Below, piece by piece: positions 17,209 through 27,044 of a stretch of 38,830 nt of DNA. This stretch comes from Candidatus Vogelbacteria bacterium (GTDB lineage Bacteria; Patescibacteriota; Minisyncoccia; Phycocordibacterales; XYD1-FULL-46-19). Position numbers and translations under genes: made by a program. The notes beneath the pieces are model-generated. The model was not told the DNA's origin. It was given only the letters and a program-made list of their open reading frames with translations, and did no database searches. The stretch spans positions 1 to 38,830 of the forward strand of contig JACPIA010000010.1 in assembly GCA_016188295.1 (NCBI GenBank), in the 5' to 3' direction. The stretch's first letter is position 1, and every line of letters starts with the position of its first letter.

Positions 17209-18585
17209 ATGGCCGATACTAATCAAATTACGATGGAAAAATTAATTTCACTAGCTAAGCGTCGTGGCTTTATTTACCCCGGATCGGAGATTTATGGCGG
17301 AATGGCTGGGATGTACGATTTTGGACCGTATGGTGTGGAACTGCTTAATAATCTTAAACGAGCCTGGTGGAAAGAGTATATCCAAAAGCGAAATGATTAT
17401 GTCGGGCTTGATTCAGCGATTTTTAAAGATCCACGAGTATGGGAAGCTTCAGGTCATCTCAGTAGTTTTTCTGATCCTTTGTCGGAATGCAAAAAATGTA
17501 ATACTCGTATCCGGGTTGATAAAGAGCTTGGGAAGATTGGCGTAACAGCTGATGAAAAAATGTCAGAAGCAGATTTAAACACTTTGTTTAGCGAGCATAA
17601 AACTAAAATTAAATGTCCTAAATGTAACTCGAGTGATTTTACCCCAGTTCGGGCTTTTAATCTGTTAGTTAAAACCAATATGGGTGACTTTACCGGTAAA
17701 AATGAACAGCCGACTTATTTACCAGGTGAGGCGTGTCAGGGTATTTATCTTAATTTTAAGAATGTGGTGGATACAACTCGAGTAAAAGTGCCATTTGGTA
17801 TCGCCCAAATCGGCAAAGCCTTTCGTAACGAGATTTCCCCACGAAACTTTCTCTTTCGGACGCGGGAGATGGAACAGGCGGATACGCAGTATTTTGTCCG
17901 CCCAAATGAAAATAAAGAAGCTTATCAAAAAATCAAGCAGGAGCGCTGGTCTTGGTATTTAAAAATGGGTATTAAGGAAGAAAATTTGCGCTGGAAACAA
18001 CATGACAATTTGGTGTTTTATGCTTCTGATGCCTGGGATATCGAGTACAACTTCCCTTCCTACGGTTTTGATGAGTTGGAGGGGATTCACGATCGTACGG
18101 ATTATGATTTAACTCAACATATGAAGTACTCGGGGACGGATCTCAATTACACTGATCCGCATACCAGTGGAAAATACATCCCTTGGATTTTGGAAACGTC
18201 GGTTGGCTTAGGACGGATGTTTTTGGCTTTTATCTCCGATGCTTATGTAGAGGATGAGTTGGGTGGTGAGACTAGGACAGTACTAAAATTAGCTAAAGAA
18301 TTGGCGCCAATTAAAGCGGCCGTTTTTCCCTTACTTAAAAACAAACCAGAGTTAGTGGCCAAGGCGCGACAAATTTTTGATTTTCTTAAAGAGGAGATGA
18401 TGTGTGAGTGGGACGATAACGGTAATATTGGCAAGCGCTATCGTCGTCAGGATGAAATTGGTACACCATACTGTGTTACCATTGATTTTGATACTTTAGA
18501 AAATGATACCGTTACTGTCCGCGACCGCGACACCGGCGAGCAAGAGCGTGTGGCCATCAAAGATCTCATTAATTTTTTGAAATGA
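17209..18585 (+). CDS. glyS: Glycyl-tRNA synthetase (dimeric type)
   Basis: KRRGFIYPGSEIYGGMAGMYDFGPYG; RTREMEQADTQYFVRP; start chosen at MADTNQ. Confidence 0.96.
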   Translation: MADTNQITMEKLISLAKRRGFIYPGSEIYGGMAGMYDFGPYGVELLNNLKRAWWKEYIQKRNDYVGLDSAIFKDPRVWEASGHLSSFSDPLSECKKCNTRIRVDKELGKIGVTADEKMSEADLNTLFSEHKTKIKCPKCNSSDFTPVRAFNLLVKTNMGDFTGKNEQPTYLPGEACQGIYLNFKNVVDTTRVKVPFGIAQIGKAFRNEISPRNFLFRTREMEQADTQYFVRPNENKEAYQKIKQERWSWYLKMGIKEENLRWKQHDNLVFYASDAWDIEYNFPSYGFDELEGIHDRTDYDLTQHMKYSGTDLNYTDPHTSGKYIPWILETSVGLGRMFLAFISDAYVEDELGGETRTVLKLAKELAPIKAAVFPLLKNKPELVAKARQIFDFLKEEMMCEWDDNGNIGKRYRRQDEIGTPYCVTIDFDTLENDTVTVRDRDTGEQERVAIKDLINFLK

Positions 18586-18731
18586 TTAACAATAATCATC
18601 ACTAAGAATAATTGCCAATTGTGTCAAATAAATGCCATGACAGAAAAATGGCACCATTGAGTTCTTTAAATAACATATTGTGATTTGTGTCAAATTTGAA
18701 GGGGGGCGAGGGGTATGATAAGGTGAGGCCG

Positions 18732-20000
18732 ATGTCAGTCTCTAAACACACTCTCGCCAATGGTCTCAAGGTCATTTTTGTGCCTAAACCGGATACCCAA
18801 GCCGTGACCACTTTGGTGCTAGTTGAGGCTGGATCAAAGTACGAGGACAAGCGCAATAATGGTATTTCCCATTTCCTCGAACACATGTGTTTTAAAGGTA
18901 CTACTCGTCGACCTAAAGCCAGTGACATTAGTATGGAACTCGACAGTTTGGGAGCTAAATATAATGCCTTTACCGCTCAAGAGTATACCGGCTATTATGC
19001 TAAGGTGCAGTCTAAACATTTTGCTCAAGCTTTTGATTTAATTGCCGATATGTATTTGCATCCGCTGTTTGATGCTAAAGAGATTGATAAAGAGCGTGGG
19101 GTAATTATTGAGGAAATCAATATGTACGAGGATAATCCAGCTCGTGGCGTTCAGGATTACATTATGGAGGTGTTATACGGTAATCAGCCGGCCGGTTGGA
19201 CGATCACCGGCTCCAAAGCGGCGGTAAAGCGGTTTAAGCGGCGCGATTTTATTAAATATCGCGCCGCTCATTATTTACCCCAAACGACTACAGTAGTTAT
19301 TGCTGGGCGCTTTAATCAACGCGAGGCCATCGCTTTAATTAAAAAAACCTTTGGTGGAATGCCGGCGGGCACTGCTTTACCTAAAAAGGCGGTGGTGGAA
19401 AAGCAGTCTAAACCAGTCGTCGCTATTAAATACAAGCAGTCTGATCAGGCTCATTTAGTGATCGCCTTCCGCTCCAGGCCGATGTCGCACAAAGATACTT
19501 ATGCATTGGATGTGCTCTCCTCCGTTTTAGGTGGCGGGATGAGTTCGCGATTGACCCAAAAAATCCGTGACGAATTGGGTGCGGCTTACTACGTTTGGGC
19601 TTGTGATGATAGTTACACTGACCATGGTTTGTTTGAGGTATCTGTTGGTGCCGATACTAAACGAGCACCTGATATCGTTAAAACTATTTTAACTGAGTGT
19701 CGTCGCCTTAAGCGCGAAACGGTGTCGGCCGCTGAGCTCCGCCGGGTTAAAGATCATATCTTAGGTAATCTGTATTTAGACTTAGAATCATCTAATAATG
19801 TGGCCAATTTTTACGGTATGCAACAAGTGCTTAAACATAAGATTGAGCCACCACTCGCTTATGCTAAAAAGATTGAGGCGGTGACCGCCCGGCAATTAAA
19901 ACGCCTGGCTGGCGAAATTTTTGTGGCCAACAATCTAAATTGTGCTTTGATTGGACCTTTTACCAATAAACGGGATTTTGAACGAGTACTTAATATATAG
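18732..20000 (+). CDS. M16 (insulinase-like) zinc peptidase
   Basis: ISHFLEHMCFKGT (HxxEH) and ERGVIIEEINMYEDNP. Confidence 0.93.
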   Translation: MSVSKHTLANGLKVIFVPKPDTQAVTTLVLVEAGSKYEDKRNNGISHFLEHMCFKGTTRRPKASDISMELDSLGAKYNAFTAQEYTGYYAKVQSKHFAQAFDLIADMYLHPLFDAKEIDKERGVIIEEINMYEDNPARGVQDYIMEVLYGNQPAGWTITGSKAAVKRFKRRDFIKYRAAHYLPQTTTVVIAGRFNQREAIALIKKTFGGMPAGTALPKKAVVEKQSKPVVAIKYKQSDQAHLVIAFRSRPMSHKDTYALDVLSSVLGGGMSSRLTQKIRDELGAAYYVWACDDSYTDHGLFEVSVGADTKRAPDIVKTILTECRRLKRETVSAAELRRVKDHILGNLYLDLESSNNVANFYGMQQVLKHKIEPPLAYAKKIEAVTARQLKRLAGEIFVANNLNCALIGPFTNKRDFERVLNI

Positions 20001-20012
20001 TATAATCAACCC

Positions 20013-21080
20013 ATGTCTGATCTACGCGACCACATTTCTATTAGCATCAGTACTGGTACTCTTGTCCGGGTCATTGTTATTTTAGCGATCACCGGTATTC
20101 TCTTTTTGTTACGGGACTTGGTATTGATTATTTTAACTGCGGTGGTTATTGCCACAGCTATTGAACCAATGACCCGTTGGTGTATTAGGTACCACATGCC
20201 GCGAGTGCTAGCGGTGGTGGGTATTTATTTGTTAGCTTTTGCTTTAATTTTTGTCTCGATTTATATTTTTGTCCCACCGCTCTTTAGTGACTTAAATCAA
20301 TTGTCTCAAACTTTGCCGGATCAGATCACTGCTCTAGGTGGCAATCAAAGTGGCTTGGATCCGTTGTCCTCGATTACTGGGGGTTTTGCTACTAGTTTTT
20401 CTCTTAAAGATATTGTTGATTCGGCTCAAGATCGCATTGCTGAGTTCTCAGGCGGCCTCTTCCAAACTGGTATTACTATCTTTGGTAGTGCTATTAGTTT
20501 TATTATTGTCTTGGTGGTCTCGTTTTACTTGGCGGTGCAAGAAAATGGAGTGGAGAACTTTCTTCGCATTGTTACTCCTGCTAAGAGTGAAAAATATATC
20601 ATCAATTTATGGCGCCGTTCCCAATTTAAAATCGGTCGTTGGTTTAAAGGACAATTGGTGCTCGGTTTAATTATTGGTGTGTTGGTCTATCTCGGCTTAA
20701 CTATTTTAGGAGTGCGTTATGCTCTGACTTTGGGTATTTTAGCGGCGGTATTTGAGTTGGTGCCCTTTTTTGGCCCAATTCTTTCGGCAGTACCGGGAAT
20801 ATTATTTGGTTTTGGTGAGGGTGTGCAGATGGGCTTAGTGGTGATCGGTTTTTACATTATTATCCAACAGTTTGAAAATCATTTAATCTACCCGCTGGTA
20901 GTTAAAAAAATCGTTGGTGTACCGCCACTGTTAGTGATCTTGTCTTTAATTGTCGGTGGACAATTAGCCGGCTTTTTAGGTTTTATCTTGGCGGTACCCA
21001 TTGCCACGGTATTGATGGAATTAGCTGGCGATGTCGAGCGGCAAAAATTGGCCGCTAACAATATCACCGCTAATGAGTAA
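20013..21080 (+). CDS. AI-2E family transporter / PerM-like permease
   Basis: Multiple TMs; ELVPFFGPILSAVPGILFG, QQFENHLIYPLVVKKIVGVPPLLVILSLIVGGQLAGFLGFILAVPIATVL. Confidence 0.93.
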   Translation: MSDLRDHISISISTGTLVRVIVILAITGILFLLRDLVLIILTAVVIATAIEPMTRWCIRYHMPRVLAVVGIYLLAFALIFVSIYIFVPPLFSDLNQLSQTLPDQITALGGNQSGLDPLSSITGGFATSFSLKDIVDSAQDRIAEFSGGLFQTGITIFGSAISFIIVLVVSFYLAVQENGVENFLRIVTPAKSEKYIINLWRRSQFKIGRWFKGQLVLGLIIGVLVYLGLTILGVRYALTLGILAAVFELVPFFGPILSAVPGILFGFGEGVQMGLVVIGFYIIIQQFENHLIYPLVVKKIVGVPPLLVILSLIVGGQLAGFLGFILAVPIATVLMELAGDVERQKLAANNITANE

Positions 21081-22494
21081 ATCTTTTTACATTACCACTA
21101 CTTTACCGTACGTTAACGCCGAGCCACATATTGGTTTTGCATTAGAGTTGGTCCAGGCCGATATTATTGCTCGAGTTAAGCGTCTTCACGGAGACGTATT
21201 TTTTAATACCGGTACTGACGAGCATGGTTTAAAAGTGTATCGGGCGGCCGAAGCGGTTAATTTACCACCACAAGAGTATGTGAATGGTTTTGCTGAGCGT
21301 TATTTGGAATTGCAAAAAAGACTTAATGTTACTACCGATGCTTTTCTGCGGACAACTAGTAGTGCTCATATTGTCGCGGCCCAAGAATTATGGCGCCGAT
21401 GTAGCAAAGATATAGAAAAAAGAGGTTTTAAGGGATTGTACTGCGTTGGTTGCGAAGCGTTTGTTAAAGAAAATGATTTAATTGATGGCAAATGCACAGA
21501 TCATAATACTGTACCGGAGATAGTGGAGGAGGAAAACTGGTTTTTTAAAGTATCTAATGAATATAAAAGCAAAATTTTAACTTATTTAAAACAAGCGAGC
21601 GTTATCATACCCGAGTCGCGGCGACTGGAGGCGATTGATTTTGTTAAAAATGGTTTTGGCGATTTTAGTGTCTCGCGGCCTAAAGAGCGCTTACCGTGGG
21701 GGATACCGGTTCCCGGGGACGATAGTCAAGTGATGTATGTTTGGTTTGACGCTTTGACTAATTACATTTCCACCCTTGGTTGGCCGGCAGAGGGTCGTCA
21801 TTTTAACCGGTTTTGGCAAGAAGGGGAGACGGTCCAATTAGCCGGTAAAGATCAAGTACGTTTCCAATCTTTGATGTGGCAGGTGATGCTTCTCTCGGCC
21901 AAAATCAAGTTGACCGACAAGGTGGTGTATCATGGGCACATTACCAGTGAAGGTAGAAAGATGAGTAAAAGTATTGGCAATGTGGTTAATCCGTTTGATC
22001 TGATCGATGAGTATGGTACCGATGCAGTGCGTTACTTTTTGGGACGACACATTAATCCGTTTGCAGATTCTGATTTTACGTTGGAACGTTTTAAGGAGGC
22101 GTACCACTCTGGTCTGGCTAATGGTCTAGGTAATTTAATCAGTCGAGTAATGAAGATGGCTCAGGATAATTTAATCCAAATACCAACTACTCCGGACCAT
22201 ACTATCTCGGCCGAGTTTTGGAACTTACTCGACAATTTTGAGTTTAATAAAGCGACTGATTTAATTTGGCAGGAGATTACGATGTTGGATCAAAAAATCC
22301 AAACCACCGAGCCGTTTAAACTAGTAAAAATTGATCGTGAGCAGGGTGTCAAATTAATCAGCGAATTGGTGGTTGATTTGTATACCATCGCTCGAATGTT
22401 AAGTCCGATCATGCCCGAGACTAGTACAATGATTAAAGATTTAATCAAAACTAATCGAGCGCCAGAGAAGCCTATTTTTCCTCGCAAAGACTGA
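21073..22494 (+). CDS. metG: Methionyl-tRNA synthetase
   Basis: YITTTLPYVNAEPHIGFALELVQADIIAR; GRKMSKSIGNVVNPFDLI; start overlaps the permease stop (ATGAGTAA). Confidence 0.97.
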   Translation: MSKSFYITTTLPYVNAEPHIGFALELVQADIIARVKRLHGDVFFNTGTDEHGLKVYRAAEAVNLPPQEYVNGFAERYLELQKRLNVTTDAFLRTTSSAHIVAAQELWRRCSKDIEKRGFKGLYCVGCEAFVKENDLIDGKCTDHNTVPEIVEEENWFFKVSNEYKSKILTYLKQASVIIPESRRLEAIDFVKNGFGDFSVSRPKERLPWGIPVPGDDSQVMYVWFDALTNYISTLGWPAEGRHFNRFWQEGETVQLAGKDQVRFQSLMWQVMLLSAKIKLTDKVVYHGHITSEGRKMSKSIGNVVNPFDLIDEYGTDAVRYFLGRHINPFADSDFTLERFKEAYHSGLANGLGNLISRVMKMAQDNLIQIPTTPDHTISAEFWNLLDNFEFNKATDLIWQEITMLDQKIQTTEPFKLVKIDREQGVKLISELVVDLYTIARMLSPIMPETSTMIKDLIKTNRAPEKPIFPRKD

Positions 22495-23273
22495 TGAAAT
22501 TGATCGATATCCATTCTCATCTCAACTTTCCGGACTTTGATAGTGATCGGGAGGAGGTGATCCAAAAATTAAAAAAAGAGGGTATTGCGACTATTACTGT
22601 TGGCACTAATCTACAAACTAGTCGTGAGGCGGTCGCATTAGCTGAGCGGTATGAGCACTTGTGGGCCACGGTGGGTATTCATCCACATGAGGCGAGCGAG
22701 ACCTATGATTCAGTCGAGTTGCTTGAGTTGACTAAACATCCTAAAACGGTGGCGATTGGCGAATGTGGTTTGGATTATTTTAAATTAGCCGATGAATCGT
22801 TAAAGCATAAACAAAAAGAATTATTTTTAGCCCAGATTGAGATCGCGAGACAAGTGGGCAAGCCGCTAATGCTCCATATCCGTGAGGCTTATGAAAAGGT
22901 GCTGGCGATCTTAGAACAGAATAAAGACATTAAAGCTCATGCTCACTTTTTTGCCGGTGATTGGGAGGTGGCTAAAAAGTTTTTAGCTTTGGGGCATACC
23001 TTGTCGGTTACGGGGGTAATCACTTTTACCACTGATTATGATGAGGTGATTAAAAATATCCCCTTAGACCGACTTATGATTGAGACCGATGCGCCCTACG
23101 TTGCGCCGGTACCCTATCGCGGTAAACGTTGTGAGCCGGCCTATGTGAAGTATGTCGCCAAAAGAATCGCCGAAATTAAAGGCCTCACCTTTAACGAGGT
23201 GGCACAAGTAACTAGCCAAAATACTAAGAGAGTGTTTAATCTTCAAAACCAAACATTCAATGTTTGGTTTTGA
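22494..23273 (+). CDS. tatD: TatD family hydrolase/DNase
   Basis: IDIHSHLNF, GIHPHEA, AIGECGLDYF, ETDAPYVAPVPYRGKRCEPAYV. Confidence 0.95.
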   Translation: MKLIDIHSHLNFPDFDSDREEVIQKLKKEGIATITVGTNLQTSREAVALAERYEHLWATVGIHPHEASETYDSVELLELTKHPKTVAIGECGLDYFKLADESLKHKQKELFLAQIEIARQVGKPLMLHIREAYEKVLAILEQNKDIKAHAHFFAGDWEVAKKFLALGHTLSVTGVITFTTDYDEVIKNIPLDRLMIETDAPYVAPVPYRGKRCEPAYVKYVAKRIAEIKGLTFNEVAQVTSQNTKRVFNLQNQTFNVWF

Positions 23274-23275
23274 AG
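23241..23275. repeat. 15-bp perfect hairpin covering the tatD 3' end
   Basis: cttcaaaaccaaaca-ttcaa-tgtttggttttgaag; contains the tatD stop codon. Confidence 0.8.
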
Positions 23276-23385
23276 ACGATAAAACCACGATCGTATTTTT
23301 GTTGTCATATAACTTAAAACTCAAATAAAAGCTTAATCTAAAAAATAAATAGTGCTATAATTAGGATAGAAGGAGAACCCTAACT

Positions 23386-23886
23386 ATGGAAACTAAACCA
23401 GGACTAGGGCGAGCGGTGCTGGCCTTTTTTGTAAAAAACGGACAAGTACTTTTGGCGCTTAAAAAGCAAAAAATTGGCGCCGGTCTTTTGAACGGTTATG
23501 GTGGGGAGATTGAAAAGGGTGAGACGCCAACCGCGGCGATTATTAGAGAAGTCAGGCAGGAATGTGGGGTTAAATTAATCCTAAACTCATTGATTGAGCG
23601 AGGAATGATTAGATTCCATAATCCCAAGCCGGGCGGCAAGGTCTTTGTCTGCGAGGTCTGTATGTTTGTAGTCACTGACTGGCAAGGCTCACCTAAGGAG
23701 AGTGATGAGATGGGTAAACCGGAATGGTTTCCCATTGACGACCTGCCTTTCAGTAAGATGATGGTAGCTGATAAATTATGGTTGCCATACGTTTTAGATC
23801 TTAAAAAGGAGGGTCAGTTAGAAGGGGATGTCTGTTACAGTCCAGAGCAGAAAAAGGTTGAGAACCATGTGTTGTTAACTCGCTAA
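23386..23886 (+). CDS. NUDIX hydrolase (MutT/MTH1-like)
   Basis: Nudix box GYGGEIEKGETPTAAIIREVRQECGV. Confidence 0.93.
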   Translation: METKPGLGRAVLAFFVKNGQVLLALKKQKIGAGLLNGYGGEIEKGETPTAAIIREVRQECGVKLILNSLIERGMIRFHNPKPGGKVFVCEVCMFVVTDWQGSPKESDEMGKPEWFPIDDLPFSKMMVADKLWLPYVLDLKKEGQLEGDVCYSPEQKKVENHVLLTR

Positions 23887-23929
23887 GTGTCAACGGGGTA
23901 GTGGTATCAGCCATCACCTCGTTTTATTT

Positions 23930-23958
23930 TTGACTTTTGGAGGGGGGTTTGGTACGAT
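23930..23958 (+). promoter_or_regulatory. Promoter of rpsF-ssb-rpsR (TTGACT-N17-TACGAT)
   Basis: ttgact 23930-23935, G-rich 17-nt spacer, tacgat 23953-23958, 10 nt before ATG. Confidence 0.6.
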
Positions 23959-23968
23959 ACTCGTACTT

Positions 23969-24430
23969 ATGGAGGCAGTCAATAAAGTAGAAAAAGTGGC
24001 CGAAGAGCATCGTCGTTATGAAATCGGCTTCCTCTTGTCGCCCCTCCTCACCGAGGAGTCTTTAGCTGATACGATTAAAACCGTGATTACTAGTACGATA
24101 GAGGCGAGTAAGGGCACGGTGGAATCGGTGACTACTCCTAAACGTCTCGCCCTTGCTTACCCGGTGGCTAAAGTGATTGATCACAAACGTTCCAACTTTA
24201 AAGAGGCTTACTTGGGTGCCGTGGTCTTTACCGCTCCAACCGAGGCGACGGCTAAAATCCTTCAAACAATTACTAATGCCACAGTCGTGATCCGCACTTT
24301 ATTGATTGAAAAACTGTTCCACCCCATTCCCGAAGTCTCGCCTCGGGAATCACGGTCGGTCAGTGTGCCTAAAACTTTAGATAAAGACACCGCCGCGATT
24401 GATAAAGAGATTGAGGAACTTTTAGTCTAA
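23969..24430 (+). CDS. rpsF: 30S ribosomal protein S6
   Basis: RRYEIGFLLSPLLTEESL...TPKRLALAYPV; canonical rpsF-ssb-rpsR order. Confidence 0.88.
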   Translation: MEAVNKVEKVAEEHRRYEIGFLLSPLLTEESLADTIKTVITSTIEASKGTVESVTTPKRLALAYPVAKVIDHKRSNFKEAYLGAVVFTAPTEATAKILQTITNATVVIRTLLIEKLFHPIPEVSPRESRSVSVPKTLDKDTAAIDKEIEELLV

Positions 24431-24432
24431 CT

Positions 24433-24885
24433 ATGTATATCAACAAAGCCATGATCTACGGCAACTTGACTCGCGATCCGGAGCGGCGGGCTTTGCCCTC
24501 CGGCCAAGCGGTGACCAGCTTTGCGGTGGCGACCACTAGTGTCTGGAAGGATCGCTCGGGTGTTAAAAAAGAAGATACCCAGTACCATAATATTGTTACT
24601 TTTGGTCCGCAAGCGGATTTAGTGGCTCAATATTTGCGCAAAGGCTCGGGGGTGTTTGTGGAGGGGCGGATGCAAACTCGGAGTTGGGATGCGCAAGATG
24701 GGACCAAAAAATATCGCACTGAGATTGTCGCTGATCGGATCCAATTTGGTCCCAAGCGCGATGGGGCAGCTAGTACTTATAATCAAACACCGGCTCCCGA
24801 GGCTGAGTCTCAAGCGCCAGCTAAAGAATTGGATACTATCGAGTATCCGCAAGAAGATATTAATCCCGACGACATCCCATTCTAA
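24433..24885 (+). CDS. ssb: Single-stranded DNA-binding protein
   Basis: MYINKAMIYGNLTRDPERRALPSGQAVTSFAVAT; acidic DDIPF tail. Confidence 0.97.
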   Translation: MYINKAMIYGNLTRDPERRALPSGQAVTSFAVATTSVWKDRSGVKKEDTQYHNIVTFGPQADLVAQYLRKGSGVFVEGRMQTRSWDAQDGTKKYRTEIVADRIQFGPKRDGAASTYNQTPAPEAESQAPAKELDTIEYPQEDINPDDIPF

Positions 24886-24910
24886 ATTATCTAATTAAAA
24901 TCAAAACTTT

Positions 24911-25111
24911 ATGAAGCAATGCTATTTTTGTACCAATAATACTAAAACTATCGACTACAAAGATGTCGAGTCGCTTAAAACTTTTACTGACAGTTATGGT
25001 CGGATTATTAAAAGCCGCCGCTCTGGTCTCTGTTCCCTCCATCAACGCCAGCTTGCTAGCGCGATCAAACAAGCTCGTCAACTCGCTCTCCTCCCTTTTA
25101 TCGCTAATTAG
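24911..25111 (+). CDS. rpsR: 30S ribosomal protein S18
   Basis: CYFCTNNTKTIDYKDVESLKTF...SRRSGLCSLHQRQLASAIKQARQLALLPFI. Confidence 0.96.
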   Translation: MKQCYFCTNNTKTIDYKDVESLKTFTDSYGRIIKSRRSGLCSLHQRQLASAIKQARQLALLPFIAN

Positions 25112-25676
25112 TTACGCGTTCGACATAGTCGCCGGTTTCGGTGTTAACCCGGATAATATCACCTTCATTCACAAACATCGGGACGTTAATCGAGCGGCCG
25201 GTTTCCAGTTTTACTTCCTTACTACCACCTTGGACGGTATTGCCTTTGACGGCGGGGGCGGCCTCCGTCACTTTAAGTTCGACTTTGATCGGGATATTCA
25301 AGCCAATCATCCGGCCTTCAAACGAGAGTAAGTCGACAATGCTATTAGTTTTAATCCATTCAATTTTACCTTCAACTGATCCCGGATCTAATTGGAAGCG
25401 CTTACTGGGATCACTGGCTTCACAAAACCAGTGATCACCGCGATTCGTATATAAATATTTAACCTGGCGACTATCGAGCTCCGCTTCGGAAATTTTTTCA
25501 CTTTGATGAAAAGAGTGCTCGACCACTTTACCGGTCAGTAAATTGCGCAACTTGGTGGCATTGACCGGTTTGCGCATTTGTTTGCGAAAGACGTGGGAGG
25601 TCAGCACCTCAAACGGCTCGCCTTCAAACACAATGTATTTACGAGGCTTAAGCTCGTTATATTCCAACATCGCCAT
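25104..25676 (-). CDS. efp: Elongation factor P
   Basis: LEYNELKPRKYIVFEGEPFEVL...TKLRNLLTGKVVEHSF; three-domain EF-P length. Confidence 0.94.
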   Translation of the reverse strand: MAMLEYNELKPRKYIVFEGEPFEVLTSHVFRKQMRKPVNATKLRNLLTGKVVEHSFHQSEKISEAELDSRQVKYLYTNRGDHWFCEASDPSKRFQLDPGSVEGKIEWIKTNSIVDLLSFEGRMIGLNIPIKVELKVTEAAPAVKGNTVQGGSKEVKLETGRSINVPMFVNEGDIIRVNTETGDYVERVTN

Positions 25677-25684
25677 AAAGTGAT

Positions 25685-26701
25685 TTAATTTAACTCGTTA
25701 AGAGATTGACGCACCGTCTTGGTAATCTCATTTTTAATCTTGGTGTTTTCTTTTAAAAATTGACGAGTGGCGTCATAGCCCTTGCCGAGCTTGACTTCGC
25801 CATAGCTGTAGCTTGCTCCGGACTTGGTTATAATACCGTATTTTTCGGCTAAAGCAATAATTTCACCCTCCGGGGAAATACCTTCATTGTAGAGCACATC
25901 AAACTCGGCCTGCTTAAAGGGGGCTGCGACTTTATTTTTAACCACCTTGACTCGTACTCGGCCACCAACAACTTCCTCACCCTTTTTAATTTGGGCAATC
26001 CGGCGCACATCGAGACGGACCGAAGAATAAAACTTAAGTGCTTTACCGCCCGGGGTAGTCTCGGGATTACCAAACATCACGCCAATTTGCATTCGAATTT
26101 GGTTAATAAAAATGACGACGGTTTTACTGCGAGCCACAATCGCCGTCATTTTGCGCAAAGCCTGACTCATTAGGCGAGCCTGTTTACCTACGTGATGGGC
26201 ACCGACATCACCCTCGATCTCATCTTTAGGGGTTAAGGCGGCCACCGAGTCGACCACTACCACATCAATTTTACCGGAGCGAATTAAACTCTCGGCAATT
26301 TCTAAAGCTTGTTCACCGTAGTCTGGTTGGGAGAGTAATAACTGATCAATTTTTACCCCTAATTTTTTGGAGTACTCAGGGTCTAAAGCGTGCTCGGCGT
26401 CAATAAAGGCGCAGACGCCACCGGCTTTTTGGGCTTCGGCAATAATGTGGAGAGCGAGCGTAGTTTTACCCGAGGACTCGGGGCCAAACACCTCAATCAC
26501 GCGCCCGCGGGGTACGCCACCAATCCCTAAAGCATGGTCTAAACTCAGAGAGCCAGTAGAGATGGCGCCGACACCCACCTTAGGGCGATCACCCAATTTC
26601 ATAATCGACTCATCGCCAAATTTACTTTGGATGGAGCGGATGGTGTCTTCAATCCCACTACCATCCGCAATACGTTCGTTTTTTTTCTTTTTAGGATACA
26701 T
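25685..26701 (-). CDS. recA: Recombinase RecA
   Basis: [53 protein letters not shown]. Confidence 0.98.
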   Translation of the reverse strand: MYPKKKKNERIADGSGIEDTIRSIQSKFGDESIMKLGDRPKVGVGAISTGSLSLDHALGIGGVPRGRVIEVFGPESSGKTTLALHIIAEAQKAGGVCAFIDAEHALDPEYSKKLGVKIDQLLLSQPDYGEQALEIAESLIRSGKIDVVVVDSVAALTPKDEIEGDVGAHHVGKQARLMSQALRKMTAIVARSKTVVIFINQIRMQIGVMFGNPETTPGGKALKFYSSVRLDVRRIAQIKKGEEVVGGRVRVKVVKNKVAAPFKQAEFDVLYNEGISPEGEIIALAEKYGIITKSGASYSYGEVKLGKGYDATRQFLKENTKIKNEITKTVRQSLNELN

Positions 26702-26714
26702 CGGGTTTTTTAAA

Positions 26715-27044
26715 TTAGTTTAAGACTAAGCGTAAGGTCTGGGTAGTGATCCGCCCAAAATTATCTTGAGCTTTAAGCTCAAGTATATTATAGCCATAGG
26801 CGAGCAGCAACTCTTCCTTGAAATGACCGGCCTCGTTGGTAAAGATTTGCCGGCCGTTTAGAGTAATAAGTGCAATGCGCTTAGCTGTGCCGGTTAGAGT
26901 AACTATGGTTTCAGTAACAGTCTCACCATCTTTGGGAGTAGTTACAATGATTTCTGGCCCGGCTATTAATGCTTGGACTCGAGTATAAGCAAATAAGGCG
27001 ATACTGAGACCAAGGAGGAAAATGACTAAATGTTTAGGGGTCAT
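26715..27044 (-). CDS. Hypothetical membrane-anchored Ig-like (glucodextranase-B-like) protein
   Basis: N-terminal TM then [25 protein letters not shown]...[38 protein letters not shown]; abuts ftsK. Confidence 0.65.
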   Translation of the reverse strand: MTPKHLVIFLLGLSIALFAYTRVQALIAGPEIIVTTPKDGETVTETIVTLTGTAKRIALITLNGRQIFTNEAGHFKEELLLAYGYNILELKAQDNFGRITTQTLRLVLN

